A stretch of DNA of 64,000 nucleotides from Sulfitobacter maritimus (GTDB lineage Bacteria; Pseudomonadota; Alphaproteobacteria; Rhodobacterales; Rhodobacteraceae), in contig NZ_JABVBB010000038.1 in NCBI RefSeq assembly GCF_013346665.1, positions 527,164 to 591,163 on the forward strand, read 5' to 3'. Shown here one piece after another: positions 54,645 to 62,000 of this stretch (within the stretch, counting starts at the first letter, position 1; the number at the start of each line of letters is the position of its first letter). The notes under the pieces are model-generated. The model made no database searches, was not told where the DNA came from, and worked only from the letters and a program-made list of their open reading frames with translations. The position numbers were made by a program, and so were the translations under genes.

Positions 54645-54818
54645 ATGGATGGTAAGCGGCTGCGAGGGCTGCTGATCGGGTTCAGGCAGTTTTCAAACAC
54701 TATGACGCTGACAGGGGTGTCGCGGGAGACACTGTCGGGGATTTTGAGGATGCTTGGCTTGGCCGGGGTTTCGCTTACCTACAGCGCGTTTCCGCATCCG
54801 CAAACGGAGGGGCCATGA
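54645..54818 (+). CDS. 57-residue ORF coupled to nnrU
   Basis: A short frame (MDGKRLRGLLIGFRQFSNTM...) with AAAGGG 7 nt before its ATG and a stop overlapping the nnrU start in an ATGA arrangement. It lies downstream of an NnrR-type box. The middle is mildly hydrophobic; no domain is recognised. Ribosome site, coupling and upstream box together make a real gene likelier than chance. It could be a leader peptide for nnrU or a small membrane-associated partner. Confidence 0.5.
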   Translation: MDGKRLRGLLIGFRQFSNTMTLTGVSRETLSGILRMLGLAGVSLTYSAFPHPQTEGP

Positions 54819-55486
54819 TGAGTTGGCTTGGGTTTTTTCTGATCTTTGCGCTTTTCTTTGCGACCCATTCTATCCCCGTTCGTCCGGGGGTGAAATCGCG
54901 GATCGTCCATCACATTGGCGCAAGCGGCTTTGTCATCGGCTATTCGATCCTGTCGACCGCGATGCTCGTCCTGCTGATCTGGAGCGCGGGGAAAGCGCCA
55001 TATGTGCAGCTTTGGCCGCAGATGGTGTGGCAGCGGCATCTGGTGCATTTGGGGATGCTGGGGGTCTGTCTCATCCTTGCCTTCGCGATTGGGCGGCCCA
55101 ATCCGTTTTCCTTTGGCGGGGCGCGTAATGGCGAATTCGATCCGCAGCGTCCGGGGATTGTCGGGTTCACTCGGCATCCATTGCTTGTCGCTTTGGCGCT
55201 ATGGGCAGGGCTGCATCTGTTGCCGAATGGAGATTTGGCGCATGTGATTTTGTTCGCCGTTTTGGGCGGGTTTGCGGTTGCGGGCAGGGCATTAATTGAT
55301 CGGCGCAAAAAGCGCGAGATGGGGGAGCCTGCGTGGGAGGACCTCCGCCGCAAGACAGCGCAAGCGCCGCGTATTTCTCGGCCCGCGTCGGCCAAAGGTG
55401 CTGCGATACGGTTTGCCCTTGGGATCGGCGCTTTCGCTACGCTGCTGTGGCTGCACCCGCTGGTGATCGGCGTGTCTGCGCTTTGA
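54815..55486 (+). CDS. nnrU: NnrU-family membrane protein
   Basis: A 223-residue protein with five or six helices and the family region PGVKSRIVHHIGASGFVIGYSILS, then GRPNPFSFGG, PGIVGFTRHPLLVALALWAGLHLL (isoprenylcysteine-methyltransferase-like fold). In Rhodobacter sphaeroides nnrU is controlled by NnrR and needed for nitrite/NO respiration; its exact function is unresolved. ATG 54815 or 54818 could start it. GC hairpins are absent downstream and the next gene is convergent. Confidence 0.87.
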   Translation: MMSWLGFFLIFALFFATHSIPVRPGVKSRIVHHIGASGFVIGYSILSTAMLVLLIWSAGKAPYVQLWPQMVWQRHLVHLGMLGVCLILAFAIGRPNPFSFGGARNGEFDPQRPGIVGFTRHPLLVALALWAGLHLLPNGDLAHVILFAVLGGFAVAGRALIDRRKKREMGEPAWEDLRRKTAQAPRISRPASAKGAAIRFALGIGAFATLLWLHPLVIGVSAL

Positions 55487-55496
55487 GCGGGGGCGA

Positions 55497-55916
55497 TCAG
55501 CTCGGCCGGGTCAGGATGTAGATCGCTGCACCTGTCATGCAGAGCGCTTGTAAGATCAGCACATAGCTTGCCACTGCAAGGGCGTAAGACAGAGCCAAAG
55601 CCGCCAGCATCATCGTGATAGCGAGGATCTTGTAGCGTTTGGCGATGGCGCCATGGGTTTGCCAATCGAGGATGATCGGCCCGAAAATCCGATGTCGCCG
55701 CAGCCAACGTTCAAAAGACGGCGCGCTTTTTGCAAAAGCAAAGCTCGCCAGAATGACCAAAGGGGTGGTCGGCAAAAGCGGCAGCACCACGCCCAAGGCA
55801 CCAAGCGCCAAAGCCAAGATGCCGAGCGTGAACCAGAACAGACGTTTGAGATCGGGCAGGCGAATGGGGTGTCTCATTTCAAGCTGGGCGTCATATCCGG
55901 TTGCCGGTTGCGCCAT
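55497..55916 (-). CDS. YbaN-family (DUF454) inner-membrane protein
   Basis: A 139-residue membrane protein with four hydrophobic segments and the DUF454 signature ALGVVLPLLPTTPLVILASFAFAKSAPSFERWLRRHRIFGPII. In E. coli ybaN is next to priC and its function is unknown; Rhodobacteria often place it near haem or respiration genes. It lies between nnrU and pseudoazurin, convergent with nnrU. Confidence 0.87.
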   Translation of the reverse strand: MAQPATGYDAQLEMRHPIRLPDLKRLFWFTLGILALALGALGVVLPLLPTTPLVILASFAFAKSAPSFERWLRRHRIFGPIILDWQTHGAIAKRYKILAITMMLAALALSYALAVASYVLILQALCMTGAAIYILTRPS

Positions 55917-55995
55917 TGCGGGTCTTGTTGAGGGATGTAGCTATCAGATAGCGGACGGCGGCTAAAGTTGTCTTGTCGCCAAGGCGGGTCCAAAC

Positions 55996-56021
55996 AAAAA
56001 AGGCGGCACCTAAGCGCCGCC
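55996..56021 (-). terminator. Intrinsic terminator of the pseudoazurin gene
   Basis: On the minus strand GGCGGCGC-TTAG-GTGCCGCC is followed by six T. The stem and T-run fit a rho-independent terminator 27 nt after the pseudoazurin stop. Confidence 0.82.
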
Positions 56022-56047
56022 CGGTCTGACTGTTTGGCATGGGCCGG

Positions 56048-56476
56048 TTATTCGACCTTGTCGAACAGGTCTGCCATCCGGCCTTTGGCCTTGCCCTTTT
56101 GCTTCACGCCCTGTGCCTCCTCAAGGTTGACCGCTTCGCCCACTTGGATCAGGGCGATCATGCCCATCGCGTAGTGCGGGGTGCATTTGATGCCGTAGAG
56201 GCCTTCTTGTTCGACCTTCAGATCAAACTCCTCGTTGAACTTGGTTTTGAAACGCGCGGCGCCTTCGGGAAGCATCCCTTTGATGTCTTCGACGTTGTGG
56301 CCTTTGTCGGTTGGCAGGAAGCGGATGACATCGCCGACTTCGGCTTTGATAAAGGCCGGTTCGAACACCATTGCGCCGTCCTCACCTTTGTTAAGCATCT
56401 TGACCTCAAAGGTCTCTGCCTGCGCGCCCACGGCAATCATCGCAAGCAATGCGCCGGCCATCAGGTTCTTGATCAT
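56048..56476 (-). CDS. Pseudoazurin
   Basis: A periplasmic blue-copper protein that donates electrons to copper nitrite reductase. The 142-residue precursor has a Sec signal cleaved after Ala20 (GAQA|ET). The type-1 copper ligands are His60 (KGHNVE), Cys98, His101 and Met106 (CTPHYAMGM); their spacing fits known pseudoazurins. It is divergent from the NnrR-type regulator, with a TTGAT-type box between them. NirK is encoded 1.2 kb to the right. Confidence 0.95.
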   Translation of the reverse strand: MIKNLMAGALLAMIAVGAQAETFEVKMLNKGEDGAMVFEPAFIKAEVGDVIRFLPTDKGHNVEDIKGMLPEGAARFKTKFNEEFDLKVEQEGLYGIKCTPHYAMGMIALIQVGEAVNLEEAQGVKQKGKAKGRMADLFDKVE

Positions 56477-56547
56477 CTCGAATTCCCTTTCATGTGATCG
56501 TGTTGTTCCGTCGAGACTTGATATGCGCTATGCCTTGCCGTGAGACG

Positions 56548-56561
56548 TTGATCTAAAACAA
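56548..56561 (-). promoter_or_regulatory. Fnr/FixK-type box between pseudoazurin and the Crp regulator
   Basis: TTGAT-CTAA-AACAA. The centre is 78 bp from the pseudoazurin start, which fits activation at -41.5 with a leader of about 37 nt and a GCATAT-like -10. The other gene starts only 23 bp from the centre, so there the box would more likely repress. Confidence 0.6.
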
Positions 56562-56576
56562 ACTCTTGGGACAAAC

Positions 56577-57266
56577 GTGCAAAAACTCGATGAAAGCCTC
56601 CTAAGTGGTCTGCCGCCGTTTAGCCGTTTGAACCGCACGCAGATTCGGGAGATTCTGGATCAGGCGCGCATCCGGCGTTTCGATGAGGGCGACGAAGTCT
56701 TTAGCGAAGGGATGGAGGCCAGCCATTTCCATTTGCTGCTGGACGGTTTTCTGCGGGTTGTGCGCACCACCGCCGGGGGCGAGCAGATCATCGTTCTGCA
56801 TATTTCGCCGGGGCAGTTGTTCGGCATCGCCGCAGCGCTCCAGCGGGACACCTATCCGGCCACAGCGGTTACAGCGGCGGAATCGATTGTACTGTCTTGG
56901 CCATCAACCCTTTGGTCCAGCTTCATCGCGCAGTACGAGGGGTTCGCCACTGAGTCCTACAAGACGGTGGGTCAGCGTTTGGGGCAGATTCAGGACACGA
57001 TGACCGAAATTGCAACGCAAGCGGTGGAGCAGCGCGTCGCGGCTGCGGTGCTGCGCATGGTCAATCAAAGCGGGCGCAAGACAGAGGAGGGGATCGAGAT
57101 CGGGTTCCCCGTCACGCGCCAGAACATCTCAGACATGACGGGCACGACGTTGCACACGGTCAGTCGGATGCTATCGGCCTGGGAAAAAGACGGGATCGTG
57201 CGGTCCACGCGGAAACATATTGTCGTCACAGCCCCGCACCGTTTGGTGCAGATCAGCGGTCATTGA
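56577..57266 (+). CDS. Crp/Fnr regulator of the NnrR/Dnr type
   Basis: A 229-residue regulator with an N-terminal cyclic-nucleotide-fold domain, a dimerisation helix (KTVGQRLGQIQDTMTEIATQ) and a C-terminal HTH (TRQNISDMTGTTLHTVSRMLSAWEKDGIV). The cysteines of Fnr Fe-S binding are missing, so it senses something else, probably NO as in Dnr/NnrR. The recognition helix reads H-T-V-S-R where Fnr/FixK has E-T-V-S-R. It starts at GTG 56577. Its end overlaps the convergent DUF1858 gene by 14 nt. Confidence 0.83.
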   Translation: MQKLDESLLSGLPPFSRLNRTQIREILDQARIRRFDEGDEVFSEGMEASHFHLLLDGFLRVVRTTAGGEQIIVLHISPGQLFGIAAALQRDTYPATAVTAAESIVLSWPSTLWSSFIAQYEGFATESYKTVGQRLGQIQDTMTEIATQAVEQRVAAAVLRMVNQSGRKTEEGIEIGFPVTRQNISDMTGTTLHTVSRMLSAWEKDGIVRSTRKHIVVTAPHRLVQISGH

Positions 57267-57483
57267 TCTGTCGGGCGGCTTGGACGCGGGTTTTGATTTC
57301 GGCGCGAAACTGGGTCTCGTCCAGTCCGGCTCTGCGACAGGCGTCTGACAGCGCATAGAAACGCGCCACCGGGCAGCCGGGGCAGGCCATGTTGTGTTTG
57401 AAAAACAGCGGTGCTGCTTCGGGCCAATGTTCAAACAGCGCCGACAGCGACAAATCCGGGGCGTCAATATCCGGTTTCTGCAT
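57253..57483 (-). CDS. DUF1858 small protein
   Basis: A 76-residue protein with the DUF1858 layout: SLSALFEHWPEAAPLFFKHNMACPGCPVARFYALSDACRRAGLD. The CPGC pair suggests a redox or cluster role. DUF1858 proteins often accompany hybrid-cluster and NO-linked proteins. AGGAGG precedes the ATG. The divergent region to nirK carries an NnrR-type box 52 bp upstream of this start. Confidence 0.88.
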   Translation of the reverse strand: MQKPDIDAPDLSLSALFEHWPEAAPLFFKHNMACPGCPVARFYALSDACRRAGLDETQFRAEIKTRVQAARQINDR

Positions 57484-57534
57484 GATATCCTCCTGACCAT
57501 CCCACCAGATTGCGCTCTCTGTTGTGGCCTGTCT

Positions 57535-57548
57535 TTGCGCCGGCGCAA
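57535..57548 (-). promoter_or_regulatory. Perfect NnrR-type box serving DUF1858
   Basis: TTGCG-CCGG-CGCAA is fully palindromic. The centre is 58 bp from the DUF1858 ATG, so an activator here at -41.5 would start transcription about 17 nt before the ATG. A second such box serves nirK 89 bp to the right. Confidence 0.7.
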
Positions 57549-57623
57549 TGAATTTGGAGTTGGCGCCGCCCTCCGGGGTTTTGGGGGCTTATTTCCTATC
57601 CGGTTGTTTTTGCTGTCAGAAGT

Positions 57624-57637
57624 TTGCGCCTGCGCAA
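57624..57637 (+). promoter_or_regulatory. Perfect NnrR-type box serving nirK
   Basis: TTGCG-CCTG-CGCAA has perfect half-sites. TATCCA at 57661-57666 lies where a -10 would be if the box is centred at -41.5, leaving a leader of about 33 nt before the nirK ATG at 57705. Confidence 0.75.
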
Positions 57638-57704
57638 AGTTCGCTTGGACGCGTTCGGGCTATCCATGGCGCAACAGCAATACAGTCCGAAAAGGGAACA
57701 TCAG

Positions 57705-58853
57705 ATGTTAACACGTCGCGCCGCATTGATGGGAGCCGCAGGCATCGCCGCACTGCCCATTCTGGCAAAGGCCGCCAGCGCCGAGGAAATCATGGACACT
57801 TCGATGGCCGAGCCTGTCGATCTGTCGGGGCTGGAGCGGATTAAGCACAAGCTGGTGCGTCCGCCAATGGTTCACGCCCATGAGCAGACCGCGCCCGCAG
57901 AGCCGCGGGTGGTCGAGTTCGAATTGCAGATCGTGGAAAAAGAGGTCGAGGTCGACGATGGCGCCTATCTTCAGGCGATGACCTTTGACGGGTCGATCCC
58001 CGGCCCGCTGATGGTGGTCCATGAGGGCGATTATGTCGAGCTGACCCTTTATAACTCGCCCGAAAACCTGATGCAGCACAACATCGACTTCCACTCGGCC
58101 ACTGGGGCTTTGGGCGGCGGCTCGCTGACCCTTGTGAATCCCGGCGAAAAGACCGTGCTGCGTTTTAAAGCGACCCGGCCCGGCACTTTCGTCTACCACT
58201 GTGCGCCGGGGGGTCCGATGATCCCTTGGCACGTCGTTTCGGGCATGGCGGGTGCGATCATGGTGCTGCCGCGCGATGGGCTGCGCGATCCGGAGGGCAA
58301 GCCAGTCCGCTATGACAAGGTCTTTTATATCGGCGAGAACGACTTCTACATTCCACGCGATGAGACCGGGGCGTTCAAACGTTTCGCGGATGTGGGCGAG
58401 AGCTATCCCGACACCCTTGAGGTCATGAACAAGCTGATCCCCAGCCATGTCGTGTTTAACGGCAGAGTGGGGGCGCTGACCGGGGACAATGCTCTGACCG
58501 CAAACCAAGGCGAGAAGGTGCTTTTCGTTCATAGCCAAGCCAACCGCGACAGCCGCCCGCACCTGATTGGTGGCCATGGCGATCTGGTCTGGGAGCGCGG
58601 CAAGTTCAACAACCCGCCCGCCCGTGATCTGGAGACTTGGTTCATCGCTGGCGGCTCTGCCGGGGCCGCGCTCTATGAGTTCTTGCAGCCGGGGGTCTAT
58701 GCCTATGTGAACCACAACCTGATTGAGGCAGTGAACCTCGGCGCCACCGCCCATATCGCGGTCGAGGGGGATTGGGACAATGATCTGATGGAGCAGGTCC
58801 AAGCCCCCATCGAATATGACGCGGTCTATGAAGGCCGATCGGCCCTGCCGTGA
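57705..58853 (+). CDS. nirK: Copper-containing nitrite reductase
   Basis: It reduces nitrite to NO in the periplasm. The 382-residue precursor has a twin-arginine signal (LTRRAALMG). ATG 57705 is preferred to an in-frame ATG at 57624 that lies inside the regulatory box. Type-1 copper ligands His125, Cys166, His176, Met181 and type-2 ligands His130, His165 and His337 are all present, with catalytic Asp128 and His291. The stop overlaps the nirV start. Confidence 0.96.
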   Translation: MLTRRAALMGAAGIAALPILAKAASAEEIMDTSMAEPVDLSGLERIKHKLVRPPMVHAHEQTAPAEPRVVEFELQIVEKEVEVDDGAYLQAMTFDGSIPGPLMVVHEGDYVELTLYNSPENLMQHNIDFHSATGALGGGSLTLVNPGEKTVLRFKATRPGTFVYHCAPGGPMIPWHVVSGMAGAIMVLPRDGLRDPEGKPVRYDKVFYIGENDFYIPRDETGAFKRFADVGESYPDTLEVMNKLIPSHVVFNGRVGALTGDNALTANQGEKVLFVHSQANRDSRPHLIGGHGDLVWERGKFNNPPARDLETWFIAGGSAGAALYEFLQPGVYAYVNHNLIEAVNLGATAHIAVEGDWDNDLMEQVQAPIEYDAVYEGRSALP

Positions 58854-59746
58854 TCGAAAGCGAGGGTGGCCGGTTTGCGGTCGCCCTTTGGGCTATGAAG
58901 GGGCGTGTTATGGGTAATTTAGCAAGCGGTCATGGGCTGGGCAAAGCGGCCCTGTTTGCGGCCGGTCTCTTATATCTTGGCAGTCTTTCCGCGCTGCGGG
59001 AGGGGCCGGATATTGAAAACGGACCCGCCCTCATCACCGTACCAGCTGGTGAAGTGAGCTTTCGCCCGATGGGTAATTTCTCGAAACAGGGCAAAGCGAC
59101 CGATGCGCCGTTAATACAAGTCCAACTGCCTGCGTTCGCGATGATGAAATACCAAGTAACGCAGGCGCAATATAGCCGATGCGTTGCCGCGGGCGCTTGT
59201 GCTTCGGTGCCGACCGCGCAAACAGCAGATCCCGCCCAACAGCCACAAACGAATGTTAGCTGGCGGGACGCGACCCGCTATGCGGCTTGGATTTCTGAGC
59301 AGACGGGGCAAAGCTGGCGGCTGCCTTCGGTTGAGGAATGGCACAGGGCTGCGGCGGAACGCTATGACGCGCAGGTTAAGTATGCCGCCGACGTCGATGC
59401 CGAACTTGACCCCGGCGCGCGGATGCTCGCGCAATATGCAGAGGGCAATGCGGCGCGCGAAAAGGAAGTCTCCGGTCCGCGCCCCATTGGCGGCTTTGGC
59501 GAAAACGCATTTGGGTTTGCAGACATGGCAGGCAACATCTGGGAATGGACCGATGGTTGTTTCGCGAATGGTGTGGTGAGAGAGGACGGCAAAGTTGAGC
59601 GCACTTCGGATTATTGCGGCGTGCGGATTGCCGCCGGGACGCATCCTGCGGCGGTGATTAACTTCGTGCGAGATGCCAGTGTGGGTGGTTGCGCCGTGGG
59701 GCTGCCACCTGACCATCTAGGATTTCGGCTGGTGAGGGAAGGTTAA
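58850..59746 (+). CDS. nirV: NirV, SUMF1/FGE-domain protein
   Basis: A 298-residue protein with an N-terminal hydrophobic segment (about 28-45) and a formylglycine-generating-enzyme-like domain ([19 protein letters not shown]..., [21 protein letters not shown]). NirV is found with nirK in Rhodobacter sphaeroides and others, and its role is unresolved. A GTG start at 58850 overlaps the nirK stop by 4 nt; ATG codons at 58895 and 58910 are alternatives. Confidence 0.85.
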   Translation: MIESEGGRFAVALWAMKGRVMGNLASGHGLGKAALFAAGLLYLGSLSALREGPDIENGPALITVPAGEVSFRPMGNFSKQGKATDAPLIQVQLPAFAMMKYQVTQAQYSRCVAAGACASVPTAQTADPAQQPQTNVSWRDATRYAAWISEQTGQSWRLPSVEEWHRAAAERYDAQVKYAADVDAELDPGARMLAQYAEGNAAREKEVSGPRPIGGFGENAFGFADMAGNIWEWTDGCFANGVVREDGKVERTSDYCGVRIAAGTHPAAVINFVRDASVGGCAVGLPPDHLGFRLVREG

Positions 59747-59772
59747 TCGGTGGTCGGGGATCGCAAGATTTA

Positions 59773-59786
59773 TTGATCTTGCGCAA
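59773..59786 (+). promoter_or_regulatory. Hybrid Fnr/NnrR box before the HemG-like gene
   Basis: TTGAT-CTTG-CGCAA joins an Fnr-type left half and an NnrR-type right half. The centre is 62 bp before ATG 59842 and TGATAG at 59806-59811 is positioned as a -10. The box lies partly within a small hairpin (GCAAGAT / ATCTTGC) that starts just before it. Confidence 0.6.
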
Positions 59787-59841
59787 CGTTTGCATCCGTC
59801 GAGGGTGATAGGCTTTGAGTATCACACGGGAGGAACGGAAC

Positions 59842-60402
59842 ATGCATATGCTCATCGCCTATTCCACGGTAGAAGGACAGTCGGGCAAGATCGCCCAATT
59901 TGCAGCGGATCACATGGCCAGCCATGACCATCAGACAACGGTCCTTAATCTTGATGATAGCGGCACGACCCCTGATCTAACATCCGTTCAGGGCGTGATC
60001 TTGGTGGGGTCGGTGCATGAACGGCGCCATTCACCCGCCCTTGAAACCTTTATGCAAGCACGCCGTGCTTGGCTGGCGGTGCGGCCCGTGATGTTTATCT
60101 CTGTCAGCCTCAGCGCGGCTTTTGAGCGCGGACGAGAAGAGGCGCAGGACTATGTCATTGAAACCCAGATGCGTACAGGGTTTGCGGCGGATGAAGTTGT
60201 GCTTGCGGCGGGGGCGGTGAAGCCTGGCAGCTACGACTACTTCGCGCAGTCAGTGGTGCGGTTTGTCGTGTTGAACGACCGCGCGTTTGAGATGGGCACA
60301 TCTGATCATGAATTCACCGATTGGGCAGAACTGACCATCCGGTTGGAGCGCTTCTCTGCGCGAGCAGAAATGCAGGGCGATGCGCCCTACGTGGCGATCT
60401 GA
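59842..60402 (+). CDS. Flavodoxin-fold protein, HemG-like
   Basis: A 186-residue flavodoxin-domain protein. The FMN loop is YSTVEGQSGKIAQ (about 6-18), and VGSVHERRHSPALETFM resembles the corresponding part of HemG, the protoporphyrinogen IX dehydrogenase. The size is close to E. coli HemG (about 181). Haem is needed for nitrite respiration, and the hybrid box upstream fits low-oxygen expression. AGGAACGG precedes ATG 59842. A general flavodoxin role cannot be excluded. Confidence 0.75.
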   Translation: MHMLIAYSTVEGQSGKIAQFAADHMASHDHQTTVLNLDDSGTTPDLTSVQGVILVGSVHERRHSPALETFMQARRAWLAVRPVMFISVSLSAAFERGREEAQDYVIETQMRTGFAADEVVLAAGAVKPGSYDYFAQSVVRFVVLNDRAFEMGTSDHEFTDWAELTIRLERFSARAEMQGDAPYVAI

Positions 60403-60427
60403 TGGCCGCCGATCTAAACCGATCTAT

Positions 60428-61105
60428 TTAGTCGCTGGCCTGCGCTGCTGTGACAAGGGCGTCCATGTCCTTGATCAAAACAGTCTGTGAGGTGTCCAAC
60501 GCGATGATATTTTGCTTGCGCAAGCGGGTGAGGGTCCGGCTGACGGTCTCAATCGTAAGGCCAAGGAAGTCCGCTATGTCCGCGCGGCTCATGGGTAGGG
60601 CGCAGGTCATATAGCTGCCGATGGGCGTGCCAATGCGTTCTGCCAGCGTGATGAGAAAGGATGCAACTTTCTCAATCGCGGATTTCCGGGCGAGCATCAT
60701 AAAGTGATCCTGCATGGCAGAAATCTCGCGCAAGGCTGCGTGCAGCAAGCGTTGATGCGTCCGGTGATCCCCCTCGAGCGTGTCGAGCGCGTGGCGGCGG
60801 TGGGCGATCACTTCGGCACTTTGGATCGCCTCGCAATCGCTGTGGTGAAATGTACCATTCGGAAAGCCAATGATGTCGCCGGGCAGACCAAAGGCGATGA
60901 CCTGCCGCCGCCCGTTGTCGAGCACGCGGGTCAAGCGAAAGACACCGGAGGTGATCTCGTAGATATTGTTGGCCATGTCCCCTTCGCGAAACAGATGCGT
61001 TCCAACACTGAGGCTCTTACGTTGGGTTGCCGCGACCGAAGCGTGATGTGCAACGCAGATGTCGGCGTTTGCAGGGCTGAACTCGCTGGATAATGTTACG
61101 TACAT
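60428..61105 (-). CDS. fixK: FixK-type Crp/Fnr regulator
   Basis: A 225-residue activator lacking the Fnr cysteine cluster; only isolated Cys residues are seen in the N-terminal region. The sensor fold is followed by the HTH MSRADIADFLGLTIETVSRTLTRLRKQNII with the E-T-V-S-R recognition helix that binds TTGAT half-sites. ATG 61105 has AAGGAGGACG before it, better than the upstream ATG at 61135. The name is supported by its position next to the fxkR-like and hybrid-fixL-like genes and by the direct-repeat operator in its promoter. Confidence 0.83.
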   Translation of the reverse strand: MYVTLSSEFSPANADICVAHHASVAATQRKSLSVGTHLFREGDMANNIYEITSGVFRLTRVLDNGRRQVIAFGLPGDIIGFPNGTFHHSDCEAIQSAEVIAHRRHALDTLEGDHRTHQRLLHAALREISAMQDHFMMLARKSAIEKVASFLITLAERIGTPIGSYMTCALPMSRADIADFLGLTIETVSRTLTRLRKQNIIALDTSQTVLIKDMDALVTAAQASD

Positions 61106-61168
61106 GCGATCGTCCTCCTTGGGGTGCGATCTCAATCTCAGGGGCGCGTCGCAGTAATATCCTTGGCT

Positions 61169-61195
61169 TTGTATCCCTTTGTATCAATTTGTCGC
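61169..61195 (-). promoter_or_regulatory. Three direct repeats at 10-bp spacing in the fixK promoter
   Basis: TTGTATC (61169-61175), TTGTATC (61179-61185) and TTGTCGC (61189-61195) repeat with an exact 10-bp step. On the fixK strand the units read GATACA-N4-GATACA. A TATTAC -10 candidate at 61159-61154 begins about 10 bp after the last repeat, so the repeats take the place of the -35. This is the usual geometry of an OmpR/PhoB-type activator. In R. etli, FxkR is described as acting on a K-box (recalled as GTTACA-N4-GTTACA). Confidence 0.6.
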
Positions 61196-61232
61196 GCCTG
61201 CCCGTATCGCGGGCGGCTGGCCCTGATCGGCT

Positions 61233-62000
61233 TTGCGCATTATAGAAATTGAAACTTCTGTGGATGGTGCGGTGGCTGCAAAGAATATCCTTATTGTCGA
61301 CGATGACGCCAAAATCCGAACGCTCCTTCGGCGGTGTCTGGAAGGGGATGGCTACCGCGTTGTCGAGGCGCATAACGCGCAGAGCGTTCGCGCGGCATTC
61401 GCGGCAGAGGATTTCGACCTTGTGACCTTGGACCTTAACCTCGGGGCAGAGGACGGGCTCGATATCGCCCGAGAGCTTCACCGTGACCACGATGTGCCGA
61501 TTTTCATGGTCACCGGCAAAGATGACGTGATCGACCGCGTGGTGGGGTTGGAGCTTGGCGCGGATGACTATCTGACCAAACCGTTCCATGTGCGCGAAGT
61601 TCTGGCGCGTGTGAAATCGGTCTTGCGCCGCAGCGGCAAGCGTGACCGGGACGAAGAAGCGCAACCGCAGGACGATCCATGGCTTGCGCTGGATGGTCTG
61701 AAGGTCAAACTTGATCGTATGCTGTTGGTGGACCGCGACGGTCACGAATGCGACCTCACCACGGCGGATTTCAAACTGCTCACAGCCTTTCTGAACCATG
61801 CCAAGAAACCCTTGTCCCGTGATCGGCTAATGGATCTGATCGATGGGCAGGATTGGGCGCCGCTGGATCGCACAATCGACAATCAGGTCGCGCGTCTGCG
61901 CAAGAAGGTCGAGCGCGACCCCACGCGCCCCTCGCTGATCAAGACGGTGCGGGGAGTTGGATATGTCCTGACAGAGACCCCTGTTGCGACGACGCTCTAA
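61233..62000 (+). CDS. OmpR-family response regulator, FxkR-like
   Basis: A two-component regulator of up to 255 residues. The receiver has VDDDAK, the phospho-acceptor Asp in LVTLDLNLGAEDG, Thr in FMVTGKDD and Lys in LTKPFH; the C-terminal winged helix ends with LIKTVRGVGYVL. Start unclear: TTG 61233 or GTG 61260. It lies between fixK (divergent) and the hybrid kinase (convergent, 4-nt stop overlap). In R. etli, FxkR is an OmpR-type regulator linking hybrid FixL to fixK; the same assignment is proposed here. Confidence 0.85.
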   Translation: MRIIEIETSVDGAVAAKNILIVDDDAKIRTLLRRCLEGDGYRVVEAHNAQSVRAAFAAEDFDLVTLDLNLGAEDGLDIARELHRDHDVPIFMVTGKDDVIDRVVGLELGADDYLTKPFHVREVLARVKSVLRRSGKRDRDEEAQPQDDPWLALDGLKVKLDRMLLVDRDGHECDLTTADFKLLTAFLNHAKKPLSRDRLMDLIDGQDWAPLDRTIDNQVARLRKKVERDPTRPSLIKTVRGVGYVLTETPVATTL

